64,000 nucleotides of DNA from NCBI RefSeq assembly GCF_001625195.1, contig NC_054390.1, positions 6,607,222 through 6,671,221 of the forward strand, written 5' to 3'. Shown here piece by piece: positions 12,922-30,200 of this stretch (within the stretch, counting starts at the first letter, position 1; every line of letters starts with the position of its first letter). The DNA comes from Drechmeria coniospora. Its lineage: Eukaryota; Ascomycota; Sordariomycetes; Hypocreales; Ophiocordycipitaceae. The notes under the pieces are model-generated. The model worked only from the letters and a program-made list of their open reading frames with translations. It was not told the DNA's origin and did not search any database. The position numbers and the translations under genes are program-made.

Positions 12922-15900
12922 GACGACGATGACGAGCGCTACGGCTCGCGGGGCTAAGGGGTTGTCGTCGAGTTCGAGGCGGTCCGGGGCGATGTGTCCA
13001 GACGGGCTCAGCTCAGGGGAGAGGCGAGGCGAGCAGCCGTGACTGAAGAAGGAGAGGAAGGGAACGAGAAAGGAAATTCGAGTTCCGATCAAGGCAAGAA
13101 GATGGTCGGGACGGGAGGCGACAGCGCAAGGAGAGCGGCGGGCACGAGGACTCTTTTGAACTCGAGCGTGCCATCCATGGCGCGTCGCTGGCCTGCTCCG
13201 TCGGCCGCGATGGGGCCGAGAGGAACAGCACGGGCTTCATCGGGACCGTTGCCGAGTTTGTCATGCTGGCCACATGTGAACGCGTGCTCTGCCGTGCAGG
13301 TAAGTAAGTACTTGGAGTGCAGGATGCTATATTCGCACCAACACACTTACCCCGTACTCGCCTGCTCCTGGTCAACCCCAAAAGATCCTTGCATGCCGTA
13401 TCATGCCACTCCCACCACCATGTGCTTCCCCGCTGGCGAGTGCATCGGTGCCAAGACCAGACCAGGTGAGCTTTACACCGACCGTTGGGTTGGCTGCTTG
13501 CCCGGGAGCCATTTTTCCTGGCCAAGGTTCGGGTCAACAATCGGGTTTGGGCCTGAGTGCGATACGGGGAAAGGTAGGGTTGAGGGCCCTGGATCCATGC
13601 TGGACCCTGTCAAGTTGTACGGGGCCAGTCAAGATGGAGACAGGTCAGGCGTACTCCGTAATTACTGGCCAAATGTTGTTCGTATAAGTGCATGTACATT
13701 ATGTACTCCGTACTCGTATAGGCACAACTGCGGTTTACGTTTAGGTGAATTGACGGTGCTGGGTTGGTGTACATGCACTTGAGGATATACTTGTATAGGT
13801 GCAAGTTCGCTTAAGTACAATGCAACTACGGAGTATGCCTGCACGTACTTAATTACTTACATGTACACCTACAGTCAAACGAGGTGTGCATGCACGGATA
13901 CAGTACCTTACTGTCATTACGTATACGCACCTGCTCAACTTGCGCAGCACAATCGCAGGCACCTGCCTGCTATCCTACCTGTGCTATGGCGAGATAATAC
14001 CTGGAAGTGCTGCGCAAAGATTTAAATGCACAGGTAATTGCGATTCAGAGGGTGCACCAGCACTTGTAGACGACTGCACGATGGCCGAGCGAGAGAGCGG
14101 GCGACTGAGTCTGGGGGCAGAGGCGTCATCGCAGCGGAGTCCGTCGCTGTACTTGCGTTATGCTTAAGTGCTTGTTCGTAAGTATGCACCCCCTGGACAT
14201 GCTTGTAATACAGCACTTGTCGGCGTACAAGAACTTATATGTACCTGCGCATTGAGTTACCACCGCGTAAGTACTCCGTACTTTGTACTCCGTACGCTTT
14301 GATGAAAGTGTATACCTGCACTGCAAGTAAGTACGGCGTACACTGTAACGATATTCATACTCCGTTCTCCATACGGAGTATACCTGTTGTAATAATACGT
14401 AAGTACGGAGTACAGTACGCATTTACTGTATACACCAACCGACGCTGGACGATGATGGCAACCACCTCCCTTAATGGGCAACGGACTCCGTCGAGACCAA
14501 GGTGGAGCTGAGCGGGTGGAGGCAGTTGGTTGTCCGATGGTTCCAAGTCCTTACATGTACTGGTACACCCGGTCGTCCGTACTGGGGCCTCTATATGCAC
14601 ACTTGTCATGCATACATATGTAGTCCAGTCCTGTCGTACACGGTACAAGTACAAGTAAGTACATGTAAGTAAGCATCGACAAGTACTAAGATAAAATTCT
14701 GAGCAAGTACGTACTTGTATGGACAACGTACTGTACATGTACGGAGTAAGTACGGAGCAATTACTTAAGTCCTGTATGTAGGTGTTCTCCGTACAGCACT
14801 CCGCACTCCGAACGGAGTACTTACAGACAATATAAATAAACTGCAGCAAGTATTAACCGAGTACTTACACCTACCTACCTAGTAAGTAATAGTAGTTTGC
14901 CAACCGTTGGTGCACTTGTTGGCTTGGTTCAAGACCCATCCGCACCTTTGCCCCAGATCCCTGCCGATTGGACGGACGGCCACAATGTCAGAGGATGACG
15001 GCGCCCGCCGAGGGCTACCGACCATCAAACTGGTTGCTCTGCTGATTGGAATTCACTTCGTCGGCTCTCTGGCTTCCAGGGGATCCGATGCCTACAGTAC
15101 TTTATGTACTTGGTACTTGTACAGTGTACGGGCCATCGTTGGACCCGTTTCCGTGCATCTAACCTGGAAGCCACCTAATACTAGGTACCAAGTACCACGT
15201 AGGTACAGTAATGTTACTGTAATTATTAATACCTACTGTACTCTTACTGTACTCCGTACGTTCCCCATACCCTTTCTCTCAAGTACTATTAACTCCGTAC
15301 TCCGTACTCCGTACAACTACAGTACTTACAATACAGCGCAGTGCAAGTATTCCTTACCATGCTCCGTACAAAACATACCATATGACGAGGTAGTAATAAT
15401 ACGTAATATTTCCTACCAGGTCGGTGAGCAAAAAATGAATACTGTACTCCGACACTCCAATCCTCTTTCCTCTTGCCTCGGCTCGCATTCGTACAGTACT
15501 TGCATGCGCAGACAGAAAGTAATGTGATGCAGTCGTATGCCTTCCAACGGTTGCACCAAAGGTCTGGACCAGAGCGGCATCGAACTCGTGGTTCTTGTTC
15601 CGCTTGCCATGTCGCCGCGCTCCATCTGCTCTCAGGGTGAATGACATGTGCCTTGTGCATCGTAGCATCCGTCGCGAGCGAGCCAATGCGTGACAGGCCG
15701 GCTGATTGTCTCTCCCCGACGGGCGCCGCCACGGTACTTTTGTCGCTTGTCGGTCACAAGACGGAGCTTCGAGCCAACCGAACCGCGATACCAGTCAGCG
15801 GAAGCGCACTCGAACATTCCTTCAGCTCGCTGCCTCCCAGCGCGCAGTGTTGGAAAGGACCTGCAAGCTGGGCAACGTCTTCATGGAGAAGCAACTAACC

Positions 15901-16140
15901 GACATTGGGGGTTCCCTAGCAAATGTACAAGCTAGCGATTCCACACCATCATTACCAGGGGGGAGTCCTCGCCACGGTTGGGGCCGTTCGAGATGCTGAT
16001 GACAAGCCTTCTGGTTCGCCACGAGCAGGCAACGAGGCCATGTACGGAGCACATGTAGTTCTCATTGACGGCGGCATCAGTAGACCGTCGATGATGCTTG
16101 TTGTCTGTACGTCGGTTACCTTCCCAATCCATGGCCGAGC
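12922..16140. other. Intergenic, motif-rich
   Basis: No gene supported. 13640-15450 is unusually dense in TACTCCGTA/TACGGAGTA and GTACTTAC-type words, described separately. Short ORFs here are interrupted by Tyr/Val/Cys-rich translations of these words and are not credible proteins. Confidence 0.6.
13640..15450. repeat. Dense block of TACTCCGTA / TACGGAGTA words
   Basis: Many copies of the near-palindromic 9-mer and the related AAGTACTTAC in both orientations, including the tandem ACTCCGTACTCCGTAC at about 15291-15314 and closely spaced copies at about 14268-14300 and 14350-14412. Spacing is irregular and there is no longer shared unit, so this is not a classical satellite. Confidence 0.75.
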
Positions 16141-16149
16141 CGCACCTGG

Positions 16150-20230
<4,081 letters not shown>

Positions 20231-20379
20231 AGGTAACAAGGGACCCGCTCGATGGGTGCACAATAGGATCGTTCGATTTACATAATATATCAACACCGTT
20301 ACTCCGTACAGACCATGACCATTCCCGCTCATGCCATTGTTGGTGTCCACCATGGCCACAGAAATGAGCATCAGAGTGG

Positions 20380-21240
20380 ATGCGAACGCAACTACTCCGT
20401 ACCTGTATTGTACTATTGTTGGACAATAACCGCAAGTACGGAGTGGAGTACTCCGTAATAATTGGGAGCCAGTTTTTGATATAAGTACTGAACTTAAGTG
20501 TACTTGAGTTCAAGACAATTCATTTGTAGCTATACTTGTACTCTTACAAGTACTGTACGCGTATAATACTCCGTTCTGGTTGTACTGCACACTCAATAAT
20601 TACCTGGGCACGGAATCGAGAATGGAGCAACGTCCGGAGAAGACATATTTCCATTCCTTCTTTCGATCCAGGAGAAAGGGCATTGGTTGGAGAGAGTCTC
20701 TGATGGACAAGTTGGCAACTGTTAATGATCACGATCAAACCTTGCCAAGCTTTAGGCACATTCGGTGTGCTCCGTACTCCGTAGTTGCACAAGCATTAAT
20801 ACTCCGCAAGTACGGAACATTATTTATACAGCTACTCCGTACAGTTCTCCGTACTTGTGCTCCGCACGAGTCCCGAGCCGGGGCAAGTTAAATGACGAGG
20901 GGGTCCCGACCAGGTGGTACTCCGAAAAACAGTATTAGTATTATTAGTCTGGATTAATTACCAGCAACTCCATACATTCTTACAAGCACAACTACTCCGT
21001 ACAGATGTTCGGAGTACTCTTAGCATTACACCTACGTGTACGGAGTACATGTACAGTACTCCGTACATGGAAATAACTGCCAATTGTTTGTCATTCGGTG
21101 TATACGTACTGTATTTCCAAGTATACATAGTATTAGTATACGGAGTATTACAAGTACTACAGTACAAGGACAAGTACTCCCTACTGTTCGGAGTACTTAC
21201 TTGCAGGTGCACTTGCTGCTACAACAAGTAATTAAATACA
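20380..21240. repeat. Block of TACTCCGTA / TACGGAGTA words
   Basis: Repeated copies in both orientations, for example at about 20390, 20436, 20448, 20774, 20834, 20994, 21038, 21056 and 21139. Same word as in the 13.6-15.5, 46.6, 48.1 and 60.7 kb blocks. Confidence 0.7.
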
Positions 21241-22809
21241 ACTACATACGAGTGGAGGGCGCGAGATGACGGGGGAACTTCTCTTAATCCTCCACCTCGT
21301 GCAACTTCTTCATTCCTTGCGGGAGAAAGAAAAAGCTCTCTGCAGCACTTTCTCCACTGTACTCCAACTACCGTACAGGACGCCTCCCCGTGCTTTTTCG
21401 TGTGCCGCTTGCACGTACTGTCATCATCAGGCAGGCAAAGATGGCAGAGAAATAACGTAAACGAAAGTTCCTGCCCGTACCGATGGCAAGTCCCGAATGC
21501 TTGTACTGTACAAGTAAACGCAAGTGTAGGTCTTGTCAGTACTGTACTTGGGTGTAGGTGTAACGGCGTGGGAACATGCCGAGCACCCATCATGTGCCCG
21601 CTGGTCTAGCATCATGACGGACATGGCCGAAATCGCGACTGCCTTCCCAATCCTCATATGATCATGCTCGCCCATCGCGAGGAAGCCGTGGAAGAACGCC
21701 CGCGACTGACGACACGACCAGTCTGCTACTTCTCATGTGCCACGAGTTCGAGGTAGTCGGCATGAATCAAGTTCGAGTTGAATCCATCTGGGAACTCATT
21801 GAAGCTATCCCGGATGCATGTTGGAGTCGGGGTTAGTGTCCATCGTCGAGCGCCAAGTGCTCCGCGCATTCAAGAAGAACTACTTGCCTATCACAGCACA
21901 GTGCAGGACTTGGTTGCGCTGCCATGGTCGCACGAAGCCAGTCTCGCCGCCGCTGCTCTGCTGGAGGGTGGAAACCAGGGTAGGCAAATGCCTTGCCGAT
22001 GAAGGAGACTTACTGACGAACAGCACTGGCAAACGCTCGAGCGGCCGATCCAAGGTGACGTCGTGGGAGTAGAAGCCCGGGGCCTGTGGGAGCGAGCCAT
22101 TCGACCGCACTGTGTTCCTTCCTTGACCGACCTTGAGCTTCGTCGCACCTGCCCCAACCTGACCAGCTCCTGCCGCTACGAACTTGCGGCTACGGTGACT
22201 AAAAGTACAAGTACTCATAATCACTCTATGATACTGAGCAGTACTTGTACTTGTACATTGGTCTTTGGCAGGTGCATTGGGGGAACCGAAACGCGTCTAC
22301 TGCGGCAAGTGGTGAATACTCGTAGATTGGAAGTCGCAATGGACGTTGCATCGCGAGCGGCATCGGAAGTCACGCTGGATGACACGTTGGACGTCGTAGG
22401 GCGTCACATCCATCCAGGCTCCATCCCTCACCCATTCTTTCTCGGCATCGCCTTCGCCTACTGGTCGGCCGACAGCCAGCCAGCCGATACTACTGTCGGC
22501 GACGGCAACAAGCATGCGTCTGGCAGTATCCGGCAAGTCACATCGCATCCTCGTAGCTTCGAGGCCCTCCACTCATGCCGGCATTCTTGGGGGCTGAGGG
22601 AAGCAAAGAAACCTTGGGCTGCAGCTCTTGGCGCTGACCCCCGATGCATCTGGCCATCAGCAACCAACCAGCACATCTCACCACCGACCGGCTTGTCCCA
22701 ACTCGACAATGTACGGTACTCCTCTTGCTTTGCCGCTGCATCATGCAACGCGTGTCGACGAACGAAGCCTGAGGCGAGCAATCGATTCCATCGCTGCACC
22801 ATCGCTGCA

Positions 22810-22957
22810 CCGTCTCTGAACCATCTCTGAACCGTCTCTGAACCGTCTCTGAACCGTCTCTGAACCGTCTCTGAACCGTCTCTGAACCGTCTCTGAACCG
22901 TCTCTGAACCGTCTCTGAACCGTCTCTGAACCGTCTCTGAACCGTCTCTGAACCATC
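22810..22957. repeat. 12-bp minisatellite, about 12 copies
   Basis: Unit CCGTCTCTGAAC repeated head to tail almost without change. Variant units CCATCTCTGAAC occur at both edges, and a precursor-like CCATCGCTGCA lies immediately upstream. The period is a multiple of three, so open frames run through it on the minus strand (Arg/Asp/Gly/Ser/Glu-rich), but they have no other coding evidence. Confidence 0.92.
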
Positions 22958-23252
22958 TCCGGCCCACACGAGGGGCAAGACACGGCGTCGAAAGGCACTC
23001 AGAAACACGCGAGTCCAACTATGCTCAGCATATACATGATACATCGTACATTGTACGTGACTGTCGAGTCAACGCCCATATATACCATTAAATTACACAT
23101 TCCTGTCTCTGCCGACGATTTTGGTCACGACCGCTCTCCGCCCAAGGCTCCTTCGCCGGAACATTGCGTCGATGCAACTTGTGCAGTGGGGTGTCCGTCA
23201 TGGGCCACACCAGTGGTCCCTTGCGCCTCTCGCGCCGCGATCCGTGTTGAAC

Positions 23253-24751
23253 TTAGGCTCCCACCTGCCTAAGCTGCCATGCCGGTTGATCTCGCATGCC
23301 GTTGCGGATGTTGTCGTATTTCGAGTCCGGATATTCGAGCCAGTTCTGGGACGTGTCGAGCCTGCCGAGCGCCCGGTGGCTTGCGCCTACGAGGGAACTG
23401 TTGCCCTTGCGGTCTGCCGACGCTTCCCAGAACATGCTGCCACCGAGTCCCTTGGACTTGAGGTAAGCAACCTTCCCTTCCACCGTCTGGGTCGTGTCGA
23501 AGGAGATGAGCTCGTTAGTGGCAGCATCATAGCTATAGGCCGCCATCGAGACGTTATCGAACCGAACGGTGGCGCCCGACTTTGGTAGCACCTTGTAATC
23601 CCACATGCCGGGTTCCCAGCTCCCTTTGCCGACACCGGTAAAGGGCATGCCGATGCCGCTCGTTGCCTCAAAGGACCGGCCGTAGGTGGGCATGCCTAGG
23701 TGCATCTTGCTCGACGGTACGCCCGCATCCAGGTAGTGCCGCACGGCGCCCTCGACGGATGCCGACGCTGCTTGCTTACCGTCGGCGTGTAAATTCGCCT
23801 GGTGCCCGCTCGTCTTGCTCCAGATGCCGGCAAAGTCGTAGGCTATGAGATTGATGCGGTCGACCAGCTGGCCTAACTCGCCGAGACGATAATGCTTGTA
23901 CTTGTCCGCACCGGCTGGCGCGGCCATTGAGAGCTCAAAGTGGTGACCGGCAGCAAATTTTACCGCGTACCGATCCATCTCATCTCGAATGGCGTGGAGA
24001 AGGAGGAGCATGTCGTCGGCCTCCTTTGCGTTCTCGGCATATTTCCAGTCGATGTCGATACCGTCGAATCCCCAGTCCTTCATGAATTCGACGGCCGACT
24101 TGGCAAAGACGTCCCGGCCAGTTTTTGTAGCCGCCACGGCCCGGAAGATCCTGGACGAGCCCCAGCCGCCAACTGACAGTATCGTCTTGGTCATTCGGTT
24201 ATGCTTCTTTAGTAGGTAGAGCTCCTTGACGCAGCCGTACGCGTTTGTCCCCGACCTCTCCCAGGCTACGACTTGGGGTCAACGGAAAATGTCCCCGTCG
24301 CTGCGGGAGTAGCAAGACCTACCGTGGTGCAGATACTTTTTCTGCAGATCGGCATGACGGTCGACGGAAACGCTGGATTCGCCATGCTTGTTAGCACCGC
24401 AACGTCCTCTCCGTCGCATGCGTCGACTTACACCGTGCCGTTGCTCAGGACGCCCACAAAGGAATAGAACACGTGGGTGATGTCGGAGAGCGGGAGATCT
24501 TGTGGCTGGTATTTCTGCTTGTATATGCCCCTGCGGTAATATCATCATGTCAATAGCTGGCTCAGATCGACGACGATGAATGCGGAGGGACGGAGCACGA
24601 ACCGGTTGGAGAAGAAGACGGCATTGCTGTACGCATCAGCCGCGGCCCCCGCTGCGCTCGCCGTGTCCACGGGGTTCGGTGCGGCAAGGCCGAGGCTCGC
24701 CAAGGATGCAGCCAGTGCCAGCGTGAAGGACTTGAGGAGCATGGACGGCAT
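23253..24751 (-). CDS. GH18 chitinase-like protein, catalytic Glu replaced by Lys (copy B)
   Basis: Proposed CDS complement(23253..24265, 24323..24372, 24432..24530, 24603..24751), 436 aa, introns of 57, 59 and 72 bp at positions identical to copy A. Signal peptide (LLKSFTLALAASLASLGLA). The Ala/Pro/Glu linker of copy A is missing. Fold motifs remain (SVGGW, IAYDFAG, GGSMFWEAS), but the active-site motif reads DGIDIDWKY: residue 174 is lysine (codon AAA at 24044-24042) where the family has the proton-donor glutamate. The conserved Trp before the first intron is Arg (residue 50), and the Pro after the motif is Ala. The reading frame is otherwise intact, with a longer C-tail ending QLRQVGA. Loss of hydrolysis with retained carbohydrate binding is inferred, as for known GH18 chi-lectins. 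The start is the ATG at 24751. Confidence 0.9.
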
Positions 24752-27238
24752 CTTGACGACGTCCTTGTGGAATGGCAAGAGCACAAAAGGGAAAGATGGA
24801 GAAAAAGCGTTGTGGTGTCGGTGCGTGGGGAGGAGGGATAGTGTACCAGGAGGAAGAGACAACGATACGGACAAATGGGAAAATAAAAAGGAGTGTGTTG
24901 CGTCCGGCTGTAATAAAGAAGGATGATGTTGGACCCCGTGTGGTTGACGAAAAACAAACGAGGCTATCTGTAGAAAGACGGTGCCAAGAACGAGGCCAAG
25001 TTCACGATGGGCGGATGATGTTGCTATATATTTTATCTATGCTGCCTACTGAAGGCGCTCATGTATGTGCCCAACGCGATACGAGTAATTGAGTGCACTT
25101 CACTCGACTGCGAATCCCGTGCTCCTATGAAGTGTCGTCACGACCGATGTCCAGTGCTTGCAGTTGCGAGCATGAAGGGGTCGCCTGGCGAGTCGAGGGG
25201 GAATTAACACCAGGAGAAGCATAGCCACCACGGACGTTTTGGGAGACTAATGAGCTGGTGATCACAAGCAGAAGTACCCGAAGTAGCAGACAAGCATGGC
25301 GGCAGGCGTTGACGATGACGTACGGGTCCAATACATATGCTATGCTACTTGGGCGTAGAAACGTTCGAAGCAATATTCGTCGAGTCATGACATGTCATGG
25401 TGAGTAGGTGGCAGTCACCGGCCCCATGGGGCGAGCTATTATTTAGCCGTTTCCAAAGGTCGCATAAGTACGTGCACTTACTCGCCAGGCAATCATCATT
25501 ACACCTACTTGGCACACTATCAAGCGCACTCAAGTTGCACATACTTACTGTAAGTATTTGGACGGAAATGGTTGTCGGGCCACACCAAAGTGAACCTCGC
25601 CTCGCCGAATAGTTTCGCTGCCACAGTAGAAAGCGGACTTGGTTAACAGGTACTCATGGTGCGCAAACCTCAGCACTCAACCGAAGTACCACAAGGACTA
25701 GTTTGTACTTGACATGAGAAAACAATGATTATTCTCCGTAAAGTGTTCCCAGTATACTCATGGGTACAAGGTTCTCCCATAGGCGAAGGTTTAGGTGAGT
25801 TGAATTTGTGAGGACAGCGTGGACAACGATCGGGTCGGGAGAGGGCATCCTGTCTGTATTCATACTCCCATCTTGCCGGTATTGAGAGACAAGGGCCTCA
25901 TTTGACAAGGTTGCAACCATTTCTAGGCGTAGTATAATAATTAGTTCGCTGACAATAAAAAACTCTGATTTGTCGAGCTCCAACCAGCATCAAGAACAGG
26001 TTCTATTCATCCCCCCGCAAGCTGCACGGAGCGGGATGTTGAAATTGCCTGCTGCTGGCAAGACTCCCATGCATGCATGCAGCAATATCACGGTATGCGT
26101 ACCGCCATCGTAGAACATTCGCATTTATCCCATCAATGGCTCCCCGCTGGAATGGAGGGACGGCCAACACAATGCCGTGTACGATAGATTCGTGGAGATG
26201 ATGCAGAGGGTCCGGCGTCTCGAATCGAGAGCGCAAGTGACCCCTAGCAAGATTACCATGGTCATTGGTGCACTGGTATCCGAACCATAGGCGCCGCTAA
26301 CTGCTAGGCTGGGCCGATGCCGAGCAACTACGAAATGTCCAAGGCTAAATACTCCGTACTCGTAGGACTTGTAGGAGTGACGTATTATTATTACACACCA
26401 GTTCTCAATTGCGAAGCAAGTAGCTGAAGTACATAGAAATACAATGCACTATCCTGCCTGTACGTGGGTATAAGTACGAAAGGTCCCACGTAAGCAGTAC
26501 CAAGGCCGACAAATTGCTGATTGGAGCCATTCGTCGGGTCGCTGAAGCCATCTGGTCGTCTGTCGTTGAAGGCACGAGGAAGCTTTATGATATCTGACAT
26601 GCTTTCGGCGTGTTGCTGAGCGTTGGGACAAACGTTTTTGTGATTCTCAAATTGTCATGTATGTGAATGTGGTATATTTTCAAGAATGGACCAACAGGTC
26701 ACGCGTTGACATGCACCATCTCATTATCGAAACAAGTTTGCTTCAGCATAATTCCGATAAAAAGACAACAGAATTGCATGTCTATAATACCTACGTTATT
26801 GTTTTCCGGTTCTAGGCTGTAACGGGCCCCTCGTGCTCACAAGTCAGCGGAGGGGCGATCGATGGAAACACAACCACCAACTATAAATATATGGCACCCC
26901 TGCGTGGACTGATATCATACTAATTTAAGATTATAGCTGCGTGCTATTTACATGTGCTCATGTCAGACAGGTGACAAGGAACGGAAGCAGTGGAGGAGCA
27001 AGCTAGCGTGCGTCGGTCCTGTCAGCGCTCCGCGATGCATCGTTTGCTTGCTGACGTGAGTCGAGACGTGCCGCTTGCATCATGGAGTCGAAGCTTGTCC
27101 CAACCTGCCAGTGGGCTCGTCCATAAACAGCACTCGAATCATCCTTCTCCCTCGCCTGCTCTTCCTCGCTTTGTTTCTCCGCCCTGAGGGGATCGACAAG
27201 ACGTCGGTCACTTGACTCGGGCAACGTCCAAATCGAGC
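24752..27238. other. Intergenic upstream of copy B chitinase and of the ABC transporter
   Basis: Carries the copy B promoter (TATATA-like sequence at about 25025-25033, about 280 bp upstream of the start) and the end of the duplicated unit at 25395. The rest is AT-richer single-copy DNA with no recognised gene. Confidence 0.55.
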
Positions 27239-30200
27239 ATGGGCATGACACCAGCATGCTCGCCTGAGGCAGATGCCAGCTTCGGGCCGGCAGTGGCGGA
27301 AGCTTGTAGCGGCGGTCAAGACCTAACACTGCTGTTTGAGCAGACAATTCTCACCCTCCTCCCGGCTGTCGTTTTCATCTTCGCCTTTCCCGCCCGCTTC
27401 GCATTCCTGTCTCGGAGAGAGCTTCGCTCGCGGACGAGCCGCCTTCGGTCGGTAAAACTGGCAAGTCGCCTCCTACTCGCCGCGCTTTCGTCCTCTAACC
27501 AACCCTTCACCGCCATAGGGAGTCGCCTGCGCCTTGGCCTGCCTCGAGCTCGCACTCGTCATCGCCTGGAGCCTCAAGCTCTCAGCAAAGACGACGGCCT
27601 CAATCGCATCGGCCGTCGTCAACCTCGTCGTCGCTCTGCAGATCGCCGGTCTCTCGTGGATGGAAGACGCTCGCTCCGTTCGACCATCCACCTTACTGAG
27701 CCTGTATCTGCTTCTCACCGTCCTGCTGGACTTGCCGCAAGCACGAACCCTTTGGCTGCGCCAGACGGATCCTTTTTCGGCCCCCGTCTTCTCCGCCGTC
27801 GTGGCGACAAAGGTCTTGCTGCTGCTCCTCGAAAACGTCGAGCGTCGTCGATACCTCCTCCCCGGCTTTCGTGCATTGCCTCGCGAATCCACCAGCGGTA
27901 TCGTCAACCGGAGTCTTCTCTGGTGGCTCAACGGCACGTTCCGACACGGATTTCGCACCCTCCTCTCCTTCAAGGACCTTCATTCTCTCGATGGCCAACT
28001 TCTTTCGGCAGAGCTCGCCGAGCGAACCGGCCGAGCCTGGTCGACTCGAAGGCGCCCCGAGCGCCGTCTCGAGTTCCCCCTTGCCGTCTGTCGAGCTACT
28101 TGGCCGCACCTCGTCGCCATCGTCTTCCCACGCTTCTGCCTCATTGCCTTCACATTTGCTCAACCATTTCTAATCCAGAGAATTCTGCTTCTGATAACGC
28201 GACCGGCCGGTGACCTGACCGATCTCGCCTCGTACGCTTTGATAGCCGCCACCTTTCTCGTTTACGTCGGTTTGGCGGTCCTGGGCCAGCATTATAACCA
28301 AAAGGTCAATCGCTTCAAGACCATTTTCCGCGGAGCCTCCGTCTCTCTCATCTACTCCGAGGCCCTGCGTACCCAAGCTGGCGTCTACGACGACTCCGCT
28401 GCCGTCACGCTGATGAGCACCGACGTCGATCAGATAACGGCATGCCTGACTGAGCTCAATGAGTGTTGGGCGCGCGCAATCGAGGTCGCTCTTGGGCTCT
28501 ACCTGCTCGCCCAACAGCTGGGTTATGTCTGCGTCGTGCCCGTCATCGTCGTAGTCGGTATGCTTCCCCCCCCCCCCGCACGATGCCACACGCACCTGCT
28601 AACGAGCATAGTCTCCTTCTTCGGAGTCAAACGAATCGCCGCGGGTATCGGAAACAGCCAAGGGGCTTGGGTTGAGGCCGTGCAGAAGAGGATCGGACTC
28701 ACCAGCTCCGTGCTTTTGAGCGTGACCAGCATCAAGATGATGGGGTTAGCGTCGGTATTAACCGAGGTGCTGCAATCTGAACGGGTCAAAGAGACGAACA
28801 GGATGTCCAAGTACCGCTGGCACATTGTCTGGCAAAACGCCGTCCAGAACTTGCCATGGGCTCTTGCCCCTGCGCTGACCTTTGTGCTTCTCGCTGTCAA
28901 GATGGCGACCGCCGGCACCGCGGCCATCGACACGGCCAAGGCTTTCACAAGTCTGTCCATCATCACCCTGCTCACAGATCCAGCGGCGAAGCTTCTCAGT
29001 GCCATTCCAGGGACGGCCGCCAGCATCGGATGCATTGATCGAGTGCAAAATTTCTTAATCGCAACGCCCAGGGACGACTACCGCGGGCGTATTTCGTCCG
29101 GCCCCTCCTTATCCATCCCAGGACACTCTCCCATAACCGATCCGCGGAGGGAGATTGGGCCTAACGTGGTCATTGACTTCCATTCCGTTTTCGCTCGCTC
29201 GCCAAACATGACCACGTCGACTCTTCACGACATGACTTTCTCGATCCGCAAGGGCACAATGACAACTATCATTGGCCCTGTCGCCTCGGGAAAATCGACA
29301 GTGCTTCGAGCCATACTGGGAGAGGTTAACCTGGAACGAGGTTCAGTCGCCGTCATCGACTCACAGCTGGCGTTCTGTTCACAGTCACCTTGGTTGCCCA
29401 ACACAACAATTAAGCAAATAATCTGCTGCCCCTTTTCAGACGACCCTGACCTAGACGACATATTTTACGATGAGATCATTCGAGCCTGCGCTCTGGATAT
29501 CGATCTCTCGCTTCTTCCCGACGGAGACCAAACACGGATCGGGAGCGGGAGCACAGTCCTCAGCGGTGGACAAAAACAGCGCGTGGCTTTGGCCAGAGCC
29601 CTGTACTCCCGGGCACCCATCCTTCTCCTGGATGACAGCTTGAGCGCTCTTGATAGGGTGACACAGAGGACGGTTATCGAATCCCTGTTCGGTCCCTCCG
29701 GCTTGTGCAAGAAGCTTGGCGCAACCGTCGTCCTCGCCACACACACCGGTAAGTCGTTGTACATCTCGAGGGGAAGAGAACTGACATGTTGAAGTCGAGG
29801 CATCAATCTATGCCGACAGGGTGATTGCGCTCCTTGATGGTCGCATCCAGCATGAGGGTACATATCAGCAAATGGTCCGCAACGGAGTCATTGACACGGT
29901 CACGGCGTTTACCACCGCTGATTCCCTCGCTGAAGTCGTTGGTGACGGAGTTGTCGACAGAGTGAACCATGAGTCTGCCATCGCGGCAGAGGCCAACGAA
30001 GTAGATGATCTCACTCGGCAGGTCGGAGACTTTGCCGTGTACAAGTATTACTTCAAGGCCATCGGGTGGAAAAAGGCCCTTTGTTTCACAGCATTTTCCG
30101 TCGTGCATACGTTTGCGGCCACGTTTAGCCGTAGGACACCGCGTCTCGTCGTTGATTGAATAGCCTCGAGCTAACTTTCCTGCTCAGATGTTTGGCTAAA

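Larger units (their letters stand above)
21670..25395. repeat. Tandem segmental duplication, copy 2 (carries degenerate-type chitinase)
   Basis: Partner of 16150-20230, with collinear homology through the 3' flank, the GH18 gene, the promoter and the upstream 18-bp anchor at 25378-25395. It additionally contains a 12-bp minisatellite (22810-22957) absent from copy 1. Confidence 0.8.

Noticed and set aside
22810..22957. Possible CRISPR-like array
   Set aside because: Units are contiguous with no spacers, and the genome is eukaryotic.
22458..23018. Long minus-strand ORFs through the 12-bp repeat
   Set aside because: Open only because the repeat period is a multiple of three; all frames show the same low-complexity translation and no gene features.
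28566..28577. Run of C as a possible sequencing frameshift in the ABC gene
   Set aside because: It falls within an inferred 54-bp intron with proper donor, CTAAC branch and acceptor, so it does not affect the frame.
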